NCBI RefSeq assembly: GCF_033558715.1
Contig: NZ_CP114606.1
Span: 1,302,001-1,366,000, forward strand
Source: Acinetobacter sp. YWS30-1
GTDB lineage: Bacteria > Pseudomonadota > Gammaproteobacteria > Pseudomonadales > Moraxellaceae
Length of the DNA: 64,000 bases
Direction: 5' to 3'
The translations under genes and the position numbers were made by a program. This document shows, piece by piece, positions 34,008 through 43,387 of the stretch (the first letter of the stretch is position 1; each line of letters opens with the position of its first letter). The notes under the pieces are model-generated. The model was not told where the DNA came from. It saw nothing but the letters and a program-made list of their open reading frames with translations, and did no database searches.

Positions 34008-34736
34008 TTGAAAATAATAATTCTTTTACCTGATAATAATTTATCATTATTTTACAAATACTTAATTAATTCCTCTTCAAGATCCGTCACCAACATTTTG
34101 GCTGATGCTTCAACTGAAACTGATGTAACTGGTCTGGGCGCTTATGCAAAATGGCAATCTGACAAGGGTGTATATGTTTCAGGTAATGTGCAGCTTGGTT
34201 TCGGTGATGTTGAGTTTAACCGTACTGTGACTGATGGGCTTGATTCGGTGAAAGAATCCAATAAAGCTGATCTGTTTAAATACGGTGCTTATGCTGAACT
34301 GGGTTATGACTTCTTCGCTGACCGTCTGACTGTTTCACCATACATGGCTTTAAGCTATAACGCTGCAAAACTGGATGCGGTCAAAGAAGATACTGTTATT
34401 GGTCTGACTGTAAGTGATGTAGATGTGGCTGAAACTAAAGCGCATGTGAGTGTGCGTTTTGACTATGAGCTAAACCAGAATCTTTACCTGACTGGTTATG
34501 GTGAGTATGCCGATGCCTTTGATCGTGATAATGGCATGGTCACAATCTCGTCCAATGTAGATAATACAATCCAGTATGGTTATCAGGCTCCGCCCTTTGA
34601 CAAGGATTACTTCTTATATGGTGTCGGTTTGAACTATACCAGTGGCAGTAAATGGAACTGGTTTGGCGAGTTGACAGGTAATGCATCTAAATCAAGCGAT
34701 TACCTGATTCAGTTAGGCTTGAAATACCACTTCTAG
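34008..34736 (+). pseudogene. autotransporter beta-barrel, 3' stump
   Basis: From about residue 25 the translation reads as outer-membrane beta strands: alternating aromatic/Gly-rich segments such as YAKWQSDKGVYVSGNVQLGF, YGAYAELGYDFF and YFLYGVGLNYTSGSKWNWFGE, ending LKYHF with the terminal Phe used for outer-membrane insertion. This is the C-terminal translocator domain of an autotransporter, but only about 215 residues remain; the signal peptide, passenger and first strands are missing. The open frame upstream (34008 to about 34080) is AT-rich and unrelated, so the apparent ATG at 34008 is not the real start. A deletion joined this stump to DNA downstream of the IclR gene. Its terminator is split by IS copy 2. 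Confidence 0.8.
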
Positions 34737-34769
34737 GTCCTGAAATGAAAAAGCCCTCTTAAGATAGAG

Positions 34770-36160
34770 TAATGCCAGTCAGTTAAGCAGACATTAGAAA
34801 AATGTAGTAAAAATGAGTGTATGCCAATACGCTCATTTTTTTATGACTTTATCTGAAAATTTAGATTGTACTCTTCAACATTCTCTACCTTCACTTAGCC
34901 ATTTCAGTGAATTCATTGATTTAAATTGGATTGAAGAGAGCCTGCGTCAAACAGGTAAGGCTTCTATCAGGAGAAGAAAATTACCTGCCGAACATGTGGT
35001 ATGGCTGGTGATTGGGCTTGCCCTGTTTCGAGATCAACCGATCGGGTATGTGGTAGAGCAACTAAAACTTGTGTTTGGTACCACAGAATATTGCGTTCCC
35101 AGTGCAGCAGTACAAGCACGACAACGCTTAGGGCGAGAGCCCTTGAATGCCTTGTTTTCTCTACTCAGCCAAGCCTGGTTTGAAGAATCCCAACAGCAAT
35201 ACTCAAACTTTCATGGCCTTAGTGTATGTGCTGTTGACGGGGTGGTTTGGTCTATGCCTTATACAGATGAGAATTTTGCACACTTTGGCTCATCTAAGGG
35301 TAAAACTGCGGTAGCACCTTATCCGCAAGTGAGAGCAACCTGTCTGGTGAATACCAACACCCATGAAATCATTGATGCCCAAATAGGTAGCATGGATCAA
35401 GGTGAACTTACACTGGCAAATCGATTATGTCCTCCATCGCATAGTATTACTCTGTTTGATCGAGCCTATTTTTCTGCTGATTTTCTAATAGGATGGCAAA
35501 CACGTGCAGAGGCAAGCCATTGGCTTATGCGCGCAAAAGATAATTTACGCTATGAGATCATTAAGCGTAATTCCCAGCATGACTTTCATATCAGGATGCC
35601 AATATCAGCAAGAGCCAAGAAGCTGAATTCAACATTAGGGGATTATTGGGAAGCGCGTTTGATTGAAGTTGAGCAGGCAGGAAAAATTAGACGCTATATC
35701 ACTTCATTAATAGATTCAAAGATATATCCACTGCTAGCCTTAGCAAAGCTTTATGCTCAGCGCTGGGAAATAGAAATGTGTTACCGAGAAATCAAAAGTG
35801 ATTTACAGGAAAGTAAGCATTTGAGGAGCAAGCAACCTGATTTAATTTATCAAGAATTATGGGGTGTCTTCATTGCTTATAATATTCTAAGAAGACAAAT
35901 GAAATATATGGCTCAACGTGCAAAAGTCAGTCCTTTGAGAATCAGCTTTCATATTGCATCTATCGGCATCCTTAATATATTAAGATTCGACTCTTTAGAC
36001 TCCGCAGGGAATTTACCCAAACATCTAGAAAGTTTACTGGAGAAATCTAGGAGGTATGTTTTGCCTGAGAGGAGGGTTAGAAGTTGCCCAAGAGTTGTGA
36101 AAGGTAAACCACTGAAATACCCAAGAAAATGCCAGTCAATTTCTTAACTGACTGGCATTA
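34770..36160 (+). mobile_element. IS4-family insertion sequence, copy 2 (1391 bp), inside a terminator hairpin
   Basis: Same 18-bp terminal inverted repeats and length as copy 1. The target duplication is 14 bp, CTCTTAAGATAGAG, at 34756-34769 and 36161-36174. The uninterrupted target is a terminator with arms AAGCCCTCT and AGAGGGCTT, loop TAAGAT and flanking A and T runs, directly after the autotransporter stump. The longer duplication matches the longer hairpin (20 nt from GCC to GGC, against 16 nt at the other two sites). Confidence 0.97.
34813..36147 (+). CDS. IS4-family DDE transposase (copy 2)
   Basis: Identical in translation to the copy at 463-1797, including D142, D216 and E321 and the YAQRWEIEMCYREIK signature, so it is presumably functional. 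The same hairpin with following T run covers the first ATG; the alternative start is at 34843. The transcript would run into the captured terminator half (36161-36183). Confidence 0.95.
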   Translation: MSVCQYAHFFMTLSENLDCTLQHSLPSLSHFSEFIDLNWIEESLRQTGKASIRRRKLPAEHVVWLVIGLALFRDQPIGYVVEQLKLVFGTTEYCVPSAAVQARQRLGREPLNALFSLLSQAWFEESQQQYSNFHGLSVCAVDGVVWSMPYTDENFAHFGSSKGKTAVAPYPQVRATCLVNTNTHEIIDAQIGSMDQGELTLANRLCPPSHSITLFDRAYFSADFLIGWQTRAEASHWLMRAKDNLRYEIIKRNSQHDFHIRMPISARAKKLNSTLGDYWEARLIEVEQAGKIRRYITSLIDSKIYPLLALAKLYAQRWEIEMCYREIKSDLQESKHLRSKQPDLIYQELWGVFIAYNILRRQMKYMAQRAKVSPLRISFHIASIGILNILRFDSLDSAGNLPKHLESLLEKSRRYVLPERRVRSCPRVVKGKPLKYPRKCQSIS

Positions 36161-36183
36161 CTCTTAAGATAGAGGGCTTTTTT

Positions 36184-36473
36184 TAATTACTGAATTATGA
36201 TTTTTCAATAATCAGGTGTAGCTTTCACGGATCATGCTGATGGTTTTACAGGTGGTATTTAGTAGATCATTATGGACTTTATTTCTGAAAGTCCTTAATT
36301 TCTTTACTCATACTGCAAATTGCAATTTAAGGCTCTTACGTTCCATGCATGATCTGTCTATGTAATAAAAAATAACTGCAGAAAAAAACCTTGAAAACTT
36401 TTCTTAAAACTTTATGAAAAATAATGCTTAGGTTAAGATGAGCCATCATTTGTAAAAGCATTCTAGAAGACCT
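36184..36473. other. intergenic region upstream of cysS
   Basis: About 290 bp with no recognisable gene; it presumably carries the cysS promoter. No leader peptide or T-box-like structure could be identified. Confidence 0.4.
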
Positions 36474-37895
36474 ATGCAACCATTTGTTCTATATAACTCA
36501 GAGCAACGTAAAAAAGTAGAATTTGTGCCTCGTAAAGAAGGTCAGATTGATCTGTATGTTTGTGGGATGACGGTCTATGACTACTGTCATATTGGACATG
36601 CACGTACAGTGGTTGCATTTGACTATATTATCCGTTTCCTGCGCAGTCAGGGCTGGAAAGTAAAATATGTCCGTAATATCACCGACATTGACGACAAGAT
36701 TATTAAACGTGCCAATGAAAATGGGGAAAGCATTTCATCACTGACCAGCCGTTTTATTGATGCCATGAATGAAGACTTTGCCAAATTAGGCTGTCTTGCA
36801 CCGGATGAAGCACCAAAAGCCACTGATTACATCAATCAAATGCAAAACATGATTGGTACGCTGGTGGAAAAAGGGACTGCATATCCGGCAAATAATGGCG
36901 ATGTTTATTTCGAAGTTGAAAAATTCGCCAAATACGGCCGCCTTTCAGGCCGTAAACTGGAAGATATGCAGGCAGGCGCTTCTGAACGTGTAGACGTCGA
37001 AGTTGAGAAAAAACACCCATTTGACTTTGTACTTTGGAAACATGCCAAAGAAAATGAACCTTCTTGGGCTTCACCATGGGGCAATGGTCGTCCAGGATGG
37101 CATATTGAATGTTCTGCGATGTCAACCTGCTGCCTGGGCAATCATTTTGATATTCATGGTGGCGGTGCTGATTTAAGCTTCCCGCATCATGAAAACGAGA
37201 TTGCACAATCTGAAGCAGCGACAGGTGAGCAGTATGTGAACTACTGGATGCATGCCGGCTTCATCAATGTTGATGGTGAAAAGATGTCGAAGTCTTTGGG
37301 TAACTTCTTTACCATCCGTGATGTGATTGAAAAATTCCATCCGGAAGTGGTGCGTTACTTTATCGTATCCTCACACTACCGCAGCCCGGTGAACTATTCA
37401 GATGTAGCTTTAAAAGAAGCGAAAAATACGCTGATGCGTTTCTATCATTCTTTTAAAGCTTATCAGGCAGTGTATGGCGAACAGCTGGTTGATACGTTAG
37501 ATCAAGGCTTTGTTGAGCGTTTCAATACAGCCATGTGTGATGACTTCAATACACCAGAAGCCATTGCTGTATTGTTTGAACTGAATAAAGAGCTGAACCG
37601 TGCAGTAAAAGATCAGAATCAGGAACAGGCTGCTGTTTATTATTCTACTCTGCGCCATCTCACCAATATTCTGGGTCTGGTACAGCACAATGTCGACGAA
37701 TTCTTAAAGTCTGATATTGGTCAGGAAGCTTTAGGCTTGTCTGAAGAGCAGATTGAAGATCTGATCCAGCAACGTAAAGATGCCAAAAAAGAGAAAAACT
37801 TTGCTCGTGCCGATGAAATCCGCCAGTCTTTATTAGACCAAGGAGTGGTGCTGGAAGATACCCGTCAAGGAACTGTATGGCGTCGTGCTGATTAA
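36474..37895 (+). CDS. cysS: cysteinyl-tRNA synthetase
   Basis: Class I aminoacyl-tRNA synthetase charging tRNA-Cys. The HIGH motif is HIGHARTVV (about residues 39-47), preceded by the Zn-ligand Cys in [11 protein letters not shown]; further Zn ligands are in HIECSAMS and [12 protein letters not shown]; the KMSKS motif is [10 protein letters not shown] (about residues 268-277). Length 473 aa is typical. It is followed by a tRNA-Gly gene with its own promoter. Confidence 0.97.
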   Translation: MQPFVLYNSEQRKKVEFVPRKEGQIDLYVCGMTVYDYCHIGHARTVVAFDYIIRFLRSQGWKVKYVRNITDIDDKIIKRANENGESISSLTSRFIDAMNEDFAKLGCLAPDEAPKATDYINQMQNMIGTLVEKGTAYPANNGDVYFEVEKFAKYGRLSGRKLEDMQAGASERVDVEVEKKHPFDFVLWKHAKENEPSWASPWGNGRPGWHIECSAMSTCCLGNHFDIHGGGADLSFPHHENEIAQSEAATGEQYVNYWMHAGFINVDGEKMSKSLGNFFTIRDVIEKFHPEVVRYFIVSSHYRSPVNYSDVALKEAKNTLMRFYHSFKAYQAVYGEQLVDTLDQGFVERFNTAMCDDFNTPEAIAVLFELNKELNRAVKDQNQEQAAVYYSTLRHLTNILGLVQHNVDEFLKSDIGQEALGLSEEQIEDLIQQRKDAKKEKNFARADEIRQSLLDQGVVLEDTRQGTVWRRAD

Positions 37896-37919
37896 TTCGA
37901 CAGTTGAATCAATAGAGAG

Positions 37920-37947
37920 TTGACAGTTAGCAGAAACTCTCTATAAT
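37920..37947 (+). promoter_or_regulatory. sigma-70 promoter of tRNA-Gly
   Basis: Consensus -35 TTGACA (37920-37925), 16-bp spacer and consensus -10 TATAAT (37942-37947), 13 bp before the mature tRNA 5' end. This fits a strong stable-RNA promoter. Confidence 0.85.
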
Positions 37948-37960
37948 TCACTCCCATATT

Positions 37961-38036
<76 letters not shown>

Positions 38037-38042
38037 AAATTC

Positions 38043-38074
38043 AAAAAACCCTGATCGAAAGATTGGGGTTTTTT
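38043..38074 (+). terminator. intrinsic terminator after tRNA-Gly
   Basis: Stem CCCTGATC / GATTGGGG (two G-U pairs) with GAAA tetraloop, flanked by six A and six T residues. Confidence 0.92.
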
Positions 38075-38294
38075 ATTGCCTACGCAAAATAAAAAGGAAA
38101 ATCAGAACTGATTAACATAATGAAATTCTGAATAATGAAGAGCTTTTGGTCAGGGAAATTTCTAAACATTCTGTTTAAGTTTTATGAAAAGCTCTACATT
38201 TTGAAACCTGACATTTGCATAGATATGATAAAATTGCGAAAATTATTTTTTGCTAGACTGAGTCAACTCTATATAGAGTTAAGGTAAACCTACT

Positions 38295-39287
38295 TTGAAC
38301 CCACCAAATATGCCAAATCAAATAGACTTCCAGAAAGTTGCACTTGAAACCTTGCGTATCGAAGAACAAGCATTACAGATTTTAGCCACGCAGATTGATG
38401 AGCGTTTTAGTCAGGCATGTGAAATTATCCTGCAGTGCAAAGGTCGTCTGGTGATTACCGGGATGGGGAAATCCGGGCATATTGGCCGTAAGATGGCGGC
38501 AACTTTTGCATCTACGGGTACGCCTTCATTCTTCATGCACCCGGGCGAGGCAGGGCATGGTGATCTTGGGATGCTGGTACCGGGTGATGTACTGATTGCC
38601 ATTTCAAACTCAGGCAAAAGCGATGAAATCATGATGCTGATGCCTCTGATCAAGCGTCTGGAAATTCCCTTAATTACCATTAGTGGGGATGCCAAAGGCC
38701 CAATGCCACAAAATGCTGATGTGGCTTTAACTCTAGGTCATCTTCAGGAAGCCTGTCCACTTGGCCTGGCACCGACTTCGAGTACAACAGCAACTTTAGC
38801 GCTGGGTGATGCACTGGCTGTCGCTCTTTTAGATGCACGTGGTTTTACTGCTGACGATTTTGCCTTGTCACATCCAGCAGGTGCCTTGGGTAAACGCTTA
38901 TTGCTGCATGTAAAACATCTCATGCATACAGGTTCCGAGCTACCAAAAGTGTCACCAGATACACCGATGAATCAAGTTCTATACGAGATTTCAAATAAAC
39001 GCCTAGGTTTAACCACAATTGTGGATCAAAATGACCTATTACTGGGTATTTTCACTGATGGTGACTTGCGCCGCCTGATCGACAAACAGCAAGGTTTTGA
39101 TGTCAATTTACCGATTCAGGAAGTAATGACCAAAAATCCGCTGACGATTTCTCAGGAAGCGCGTGCTGTCGTTGCACTGGAAAAAATGAACGAACGTAAA
39201 ATTAATCAATTTGTTGTGGTTGATGATGCCAATAAAGTCATTGGTGTAATTAGTATGCATGACCTGATTCAGGCTGGGGTAAATTAA
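38295..39287 (+). CDS. kdsD: D-arabinose 5-phosphate isomerase
   Basis: Converts ribulose 5-phosphate to arabinose 5-phosphate, the first step to Kdo for LPS. The N-terminal SIS domain shows GRLVITGMGKSGHIGRKMAA and SNSGKSDEIMMLMP (residues about 50-120), followed by two CBS repeats (HLMHTGSELPKVSPDTPM and EVMTKNPLTISQEARAVVAL). With a TTG start at 38295 it is 330 aa and has TAAGG at 10 nt; an ATG at 38310 gives 325 aa but lies farther from the binding site. First gene of the Kdo/Lpt operon. Confidence 0.95.
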   Translation: MNPPNMPNQIDFQKVALETLRIEEQALQILATQIDERFSQACEIILQCKGRLVITGMGKSGHIGRKMAATFASTGTPSFFMHPGEAGHGDLGMLVPGDVLIAISNSGKSDEIMMLMPLIKRLEIPLITISGDAKGPMPQNADVALTLGHLQEACPLGLAPTSSTTATLALGDALAVALLDARGFTADDFALSHPAGALGKRLLLHVKHLMHTGSELPKVSPDTPMNQVLYEISNKRLGLTTIVDQNDLLLGIFTDGDLRRLIDKQQGFDVNLPIQEVMTKNPLTISQEARAVVALEKMNERKINQFVVVDDANKVIGVISMHDLIQAGVN

Positions 39288-39290
39288 TAG

Positions 39291-39830
39291 ATGGCATCTT
39301 ATGTATTATTAGAGCAGGCACGTCATATTGAGGCACTGGTACTTGATGTAGATGGTATTTTAAGCGACGGTTTTGTCACATTGACCAATACGGGTGATGA
39401 GATCAAGTCTTTTGATATCCGTGATGGGCTGGGTATGAAACTGGTACAGCAAGCCGGAATCAAAGTGATCATTATCACTGGACGTCAAAGCAATATCGTA
39501 CAAAAACGTATGTCGGATTTAGGTGTAGATCTGGTTTATCAGGGCCGCGAAGATAAAGGGACTGCTTTACGTGAAGCGTGTACTCAGCTCAATATCGACC
39601 CTGAAGACTGTTTATACATGGGTGATGACTGGCCTGATCTGTCTGCCTTCGCGATTGCAGGCATGAAAGTGACTGTTCCAAACGGGCATGTTGAAGTACG
39701 TCGTCGTGCTGATCTGGTAACGCAGGCCTATGGTGGTCGTGGTGCGGTACGCGAGATTTGTGACATGTTACTGATGTCCAAAGGTAAGTACCAAGAGTTA
39801 CTTGAAAAATATACTCGTGCGCCTTATTAA
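39291..39830 (+). CDS. kdsC: Kdo-8-phosphate phosphatase
   Basis: HAD-superfamily phosphatase producing Kdo. Motif I is LVLDVDGILSDG (nucleophile Asp), motif II VIIITGR and motif IV YMGDDWPDL. Length 179 aa matches the family. It starts 3 bp after kdsD. The enzyme is cytoplasmic and tetrameric in known members. Confidence 0.96.
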   Translation: MASYVLLEQARHIEALVLDVDGILSDGFVTLTNTGDEIKSFDIRDGLGMKLVQQAGIKVIIITGRQSNIVQKRMSDLGVDLVYQGREDKGTALREACTQLNIDPEDCLYMGDDWPDLSAFAIAGMKVTVPNGHVEVRRRADLVTQAYGGRGAVREICDMLLMSKGKYQELLEKYTRAPY

Positions 39831-39863
39831 TAAGTCATACATCCTGGATTAAGTACACCGCTT

Positions 39864-40412
39864 ATGGACACTAGAGTTTTATATCTTACGGCTATTATCA
39901 TTGCCGCAATAAGTGGTGGTTATTACTATTACAGCGGTAAAGGCAACAAGTTGCAGACTGATTCTGCACGTAGCATGACCTATTCTGCGAATAATATTAA
40001 CTTAACCCAAACTGATGAAAAGGGCATGTTGTCTGTTCGTGCCCAGGTCGACCAGCTTGAACAAAACCTGCAGCTAGAGACTTCAAGTCTCAAAAATCTG
40101 CAGGCAACGACCTATAAAGACGGTCAGATTGATGCGACATTCTTTGCCAAACAGGGCAACGGTTATGATGACAATACAAAAGTTGTACTTTCTCAAGAAG
40201 TGCTGGCGACCAAGATCATGCAAAATGGAAAAATGCAGTTCCGTACCGAGGAGCTGACCGCTTTTCCGAAAACACGTGAAATTGAAACCGATAAAACTGT
40301 CATTGTTGAATCTCCACAGGCTGAATTTATCAGTCAGGGCCTAAAAGCCAATCTTAATGATGGTCAATACGAATTCTTTAATATTCGAGGAAAGTATGAA
40401 CCAAATTCCTAG
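39864..40412 (+). CDS. lptC: LPS export protein LptC
   Basis: Bitopic inner-membrane protein that takes LPS from LptBFG and hands it to LptA. One N-terminal transmembrane helix (YLTAIIIAAISGGYYYYSG) is followed by a periplasmic beta-jellyroll of about 160 residues with ELTAFPKTREIETDKTVIVES. Identification rests on this architecture and the conserved gene order kdsC-lptC-lptA-lptB. Its 3' end overlaps the lptA start by 17 bp. Confidence 0.9.
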   Translation: MDTRVLYLTAIIIAAISGGYYYYSGKGNKLQTDSARSMTYSANNINLTQTDEKGMLSVRAQVDQLEQNLQLETSSLKNLQATTYKDGQIDATFFAKQGNGYDDNTKVVLSQEVLATKIMQNGKMQFRTEELTAFPKTREIETDKTVIVESPQAEFISQGLKANLNDGQYEFFNIRGKYEPNS

Positions 40413-40962
40413 AGCTAAAATGATGAAAACTTTCCTTAAGCGCGCTGCGTTATTAAGTCTGGTTGCATTGGGTTCAGCCACTGCGTTTGCATTGCCATCT
40501 GACCGTAACCAGCCGATTACCTTATTAGCTGACCGTGCGACTTTTAATGAGCGTACCGGAGTCACGACTTATTCAGGTAATGTCATTATTGAACAGGGCA
40601 CCATGAAATTGCAGGCCAATTCGATTGTGGCGAATCTGAATAATAAAAAACAGATCAGCCTGATTACGGCAACAGGTAGCCCGGCTCAATTTCAGCAGAA
40701 AGTTGATCCTGCCAAAGGTTTGGCCAAAGGTCAGGCACAGAAAATTGTCTATAATGCGGAAACCGGGATTATTACCCTATCTGGAAATGCCTACTTGCAG
40801 CAAGATGGCGCTAGTATCCGTGGTAATACGCTGAAATACAGCATGAATAAAGGCGATATTGAAGCAACAGGTACACCAAATAAAACCGGTTCAGCAGCAG
40901 GTCGTGTACAAATCGTGATTCCGCCTTCATCTTCGAAATCCTTTCCGGGAGCACGTGATTAA
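40396..40962 (+). CDS. lptA: LPS transport periplasmic protein LptA
   Basis: Periplasmic bridge protein of LPS transport. The start at 40396 is supported by GAGGAAAGT; the longer upstream frame lies inside lptC. The 188-residue product has a signal peptide ending ATAFA, then the OstA-like fold: [29 protein letters not shown] and [26 protein letters not shown]. Its stop overlaps the lptB start (TAATG). Confidence 0.94.
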   Translation: MNQIPRAKMMKTFLKRAALLSLVALGSATAFALPSDRNQPITLLADRATFNERTGVTTYSGNVIIEQGTMKLQANSIVANLNNKKQISLITATGSPAQFQQKVDPAKGLAKGQAQKIVYNAETGIITLSGNAYLQQDGASIRGNTLKYSMNKGDIEATGTPNKTGSAAGRVQIVIPPSSSKSFPGARD

Positions 40963-41705
40963 TGGCACAGACGCATCAGGTTCAAACTTTAACCATTAAG
41001 CATCTGGCGAAAAATTATAGTAAACGCTGGGTAGTCAAGGACGTTTCCTTCAGTATGGAAAGTGGGCAGATTGTTGGGCTTTTAGGGCCTAATGGTGCAG
41101 GTAAAACTACCAGTTTCTATATGGTGGTGGGTCTGGTGCGTATGGACAAGGGTGAGATCCATCTGGATGATCTCGATTTATCTGACTTGGCAATGCATGA
41201 ACGTGCGCGTAAAGGTATTGGCTATTTACCGCAGGAAGCTTCTATTTTTAGAAAACTAACCATTTCTGAAAATATTATGGCGATTCTGGAAACCCGTAAG
41301 GATTTAAGCAAAGCTCAGCGTCAACAACGTTTAGCCGAATTACTAGCAGACTTTAAAATTACCCATATTAAAGATTCATTGGGTATGAGCGTGTCGGGTG
41401 GTGAACGTCGTCGTGCTGAAATTGCTCGTGCTTTGGCGGCCGACCCAAAATTCATGTTACTGGATGAACCTTTTGCCGGGGTTGACCCGATTTCCGTGGG
41501 TGATATTAAAGATATTATTACGACGCTGAAAGATCGTGGAATTGGGGTATTGATTACCGATCACAACGTTCGTGAAACTTTGGCCATCTGTGAACATGCC
41601 TATATTGTCAGCGAAGGTTCAGTTATTGCTGAAGGCACGGCACAAGAAATTCTGGCCAATGAAACGGTACGTAAAGTTTATCTGGGTGATGACTTTACTG
41701 TATAG
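40962..41705 (+). CDS. lptB: LPS export ABC ATPase LptB
   Basis: ATPase that powers LPS extraction with LptFG. Walker A is [12 protein letters not shown], the Q-loop [14 protein letters not shown], the ABC signature [17 protein letters not shown] and Walker [14 protein letters not shown], then the H-loop [10 protein letters not shown]. Length is 247 aa. Cytoplasmic; lptFG are not in the window, as is usual. Last gene of the operon. Confidence 0.97.
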   Translation: MAQTHQVQTLTIKHLAKNYSKRWVVKDVSFSMESGQIVGLLGPNGAGKTTSFYMVVGLVRMDKGEIHLDDLDLSDLAMHERARKGIGYLPQEASIFRKLTISENIMAILETRKDLSKAQRQQRLAELLADFKITHIKDSLGMSVSGGERRRAEIARALAADPKFMLLDEPFAGVDPISVGDIKDIITTLKDRGIGVLITDHNVRETLAICEHAYIVSEGSVIAEGTAQEILANETVRKVYLGDDFTV

Positions 41706-41722
41706 AAAATTTTCATTATCAG

Positions 41723-41767
41723 AAAAACCCGCATTAAGACTTTAGTCGTCAAATGCGGGTTTTTTTT
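41723..41767 (+). terminator. intrinsic terminator of the kds-lpt operon
   Basis: Arms ACCCGCATT (41727-41735) and AATGCGGGT (41752-41760), an inner GAC/GTC stem, then a run of T residues. Confidence 0.92.
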
Positions 41768-41845
41768 ACTTAACTTAAGACGAAAAAGCTATCTTTTTGT
41801 ATGATTTGATATATTGTTAGGCTAAAACACGAAACATTCATTATT

Positions 41846-43387
41846 ATGCAATTTAGGGTGCAGCACTTAAAAAATATTCAGGGGATAATAGATAAAAATA
41901 AGGGAATATGGATCATTCTTCTTTTGCCTTTATCTGTGCCATTCGTACATGCAGAAAATTCACAGAATTATTTTAATAATATTAAAAGTGGGTTAGGAAA
42001 ACTGATTGCTCCAGAGCCAACGCGATCAGCGCAGACGATTGATATTAGCTCACTGAGTCAGTACTCACTGGATACCTCAAAAGTAGCCGAACTGCCACAG
42101 ATTAGTCGGCCGTAGCAGGGACAATCTTCAATTCGACCTATAAATGCTGGTATTCCTGCAAAAATGAGTCTGATTGAGGCGGTTCATACAGCAGTTCAGC
42201 GTCGTCCGGAAATTGCCCAGAGTATTTCGTCTTTATCTGCACAGGCCGCCAATATTGATGTGGCCAAAGCAGCCTATTATCCGCAGTTATCTGGCGGTGT
42301 AGGTACCGGAGATTTGACCTCAGGTGAACGTGGACGTCAGGTGGTTTCTCTGAATGCAACCCAGATGCTATATGACTTTGGCAAGATTAAAACCAATGTC
42401 AGTGTTGAAGAGGCGAGATTGGCAGAAGAACAGGCAAGAGTATTGGTGAGTCTGGATCAGGTGGCACTGGAAGTAGCGGATGCCATCGTCAATATTAAGC
42501 GCTATCAGGAAATTACCAAGATTGCCGAACAGCAGATTCAGGGCATCGCACGCATTGCAGAAATTGCCAATTTACGTGCCCGCGCCGGGATTAGCACACA
42601 GGCCGATCCGGTTCAGGCGCAGTCGAATCTGGAAGCTGCACAATCTAACCTGATCGTGCAACAGACCCAGTTAAGACAATATCAGCAACGTCTACGAACT
42701 TTATTGGGATTTGATGTCTCTGCAATCCAATGGGAAATTTCAGATCGTATCGTGACCCAGGCTGATCTTTATCAGGATCCTGAATTTACCCAGATTCCAA
42801 GCATGATCTTGGCACATTCAGGGGTAGATGTAGCTCGATTGCAAAAAGATCAGGCACGTTTAAGCCGTTATCCGACCATTAATCTGAAAAGTAGCTTAAG
42901 TCAGGCAGTCAATGGTCGAAATCCAAATAATAATGAAGATGATGGCTTTTATAATTCAATTATGATTGAAGCTAGCAGTAATTTTTATCAGGGGGGCGCT
43001 GTTCGGTCTCAGGCACGTGCTGCCAGTTATGCTGAAGAGGCTGCACGCGCACAGGTGAATACTGTCTATCTGGATGTGCTGGATCAGGTTCGCTTAATCC
43101 GGGAACAGATTGAAAATAAACAAAGACAAATGAATGTCCTGGCTCAGCGCCGTGAAACTACCGTACGAACCAAAGAGCTATATCAAGAACAATATAAATT
43201 GGGCACTCGGACAGTAGTGGATTTATTGAATGCAGAACAGGCGATTCACAGCGCAGCACAGGAAATTGAATCAGCGCGCTATGACATCTATTCGGCGATT
43301 GTGCAATACATTCAGGTAACAGGCCGTACACGGGATATTTACGCGCTTAACCGTATTTCCATTCAGGGGTTTGAAGTTCAGCCATGA
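41846..43387 (+). pseudogene. TolC-family outer-membrane channel of type I secretion, with an in-frame amber codon
   Basis: Codons 1-89 (41846-42112) give a cytoplasmic/signal region with a hydrophobic segment (GIWIILLLPLSVPFVHA) and an early mature part ending ISRP; then TAG at 42113-42115; then the same frame continues QGQSSIRPINAGIPAK into MSLIEAVHTAVQRRPEIAQS and a complete outer-membrane-efflux (OEP) domain to 43387. OEP hallmarks include AAYYPQLSGGVG, YDFGK and TVVDLLNAEQAIHSA. The mature channel has no other defect, so one C-to-T change (CAG to TAG) explains the break. Restarting at 42164 would give a protein with no signal peptide. It overlaps the ABC gene by 4 bp, so the stop could also affect the operon. 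Suppression or a sequencing error are alternatives. Confidence 0.85.

Noticed and set aside
34008..34080. ATG at 34008 as the true start of an outer-membrane protein
   Set aside because: The first ~24 residues have no signal peptide and are AT-driven; barrel similarity begins after the junction.
420..36160. IS copies 1 and 2 as the ends of a composite transposon
   Set aside because: Each copy has its own distinct target duplication and the DNA between is core genome (metK, tkt), so they are independent insertions.
42164..43387. Independent TolC-like gene starting at 42164
   Set aside because: The upstream 89 codons are in the same frame and supply the signal sequence; only a TAG separates them, so a broken single gene is more likely.
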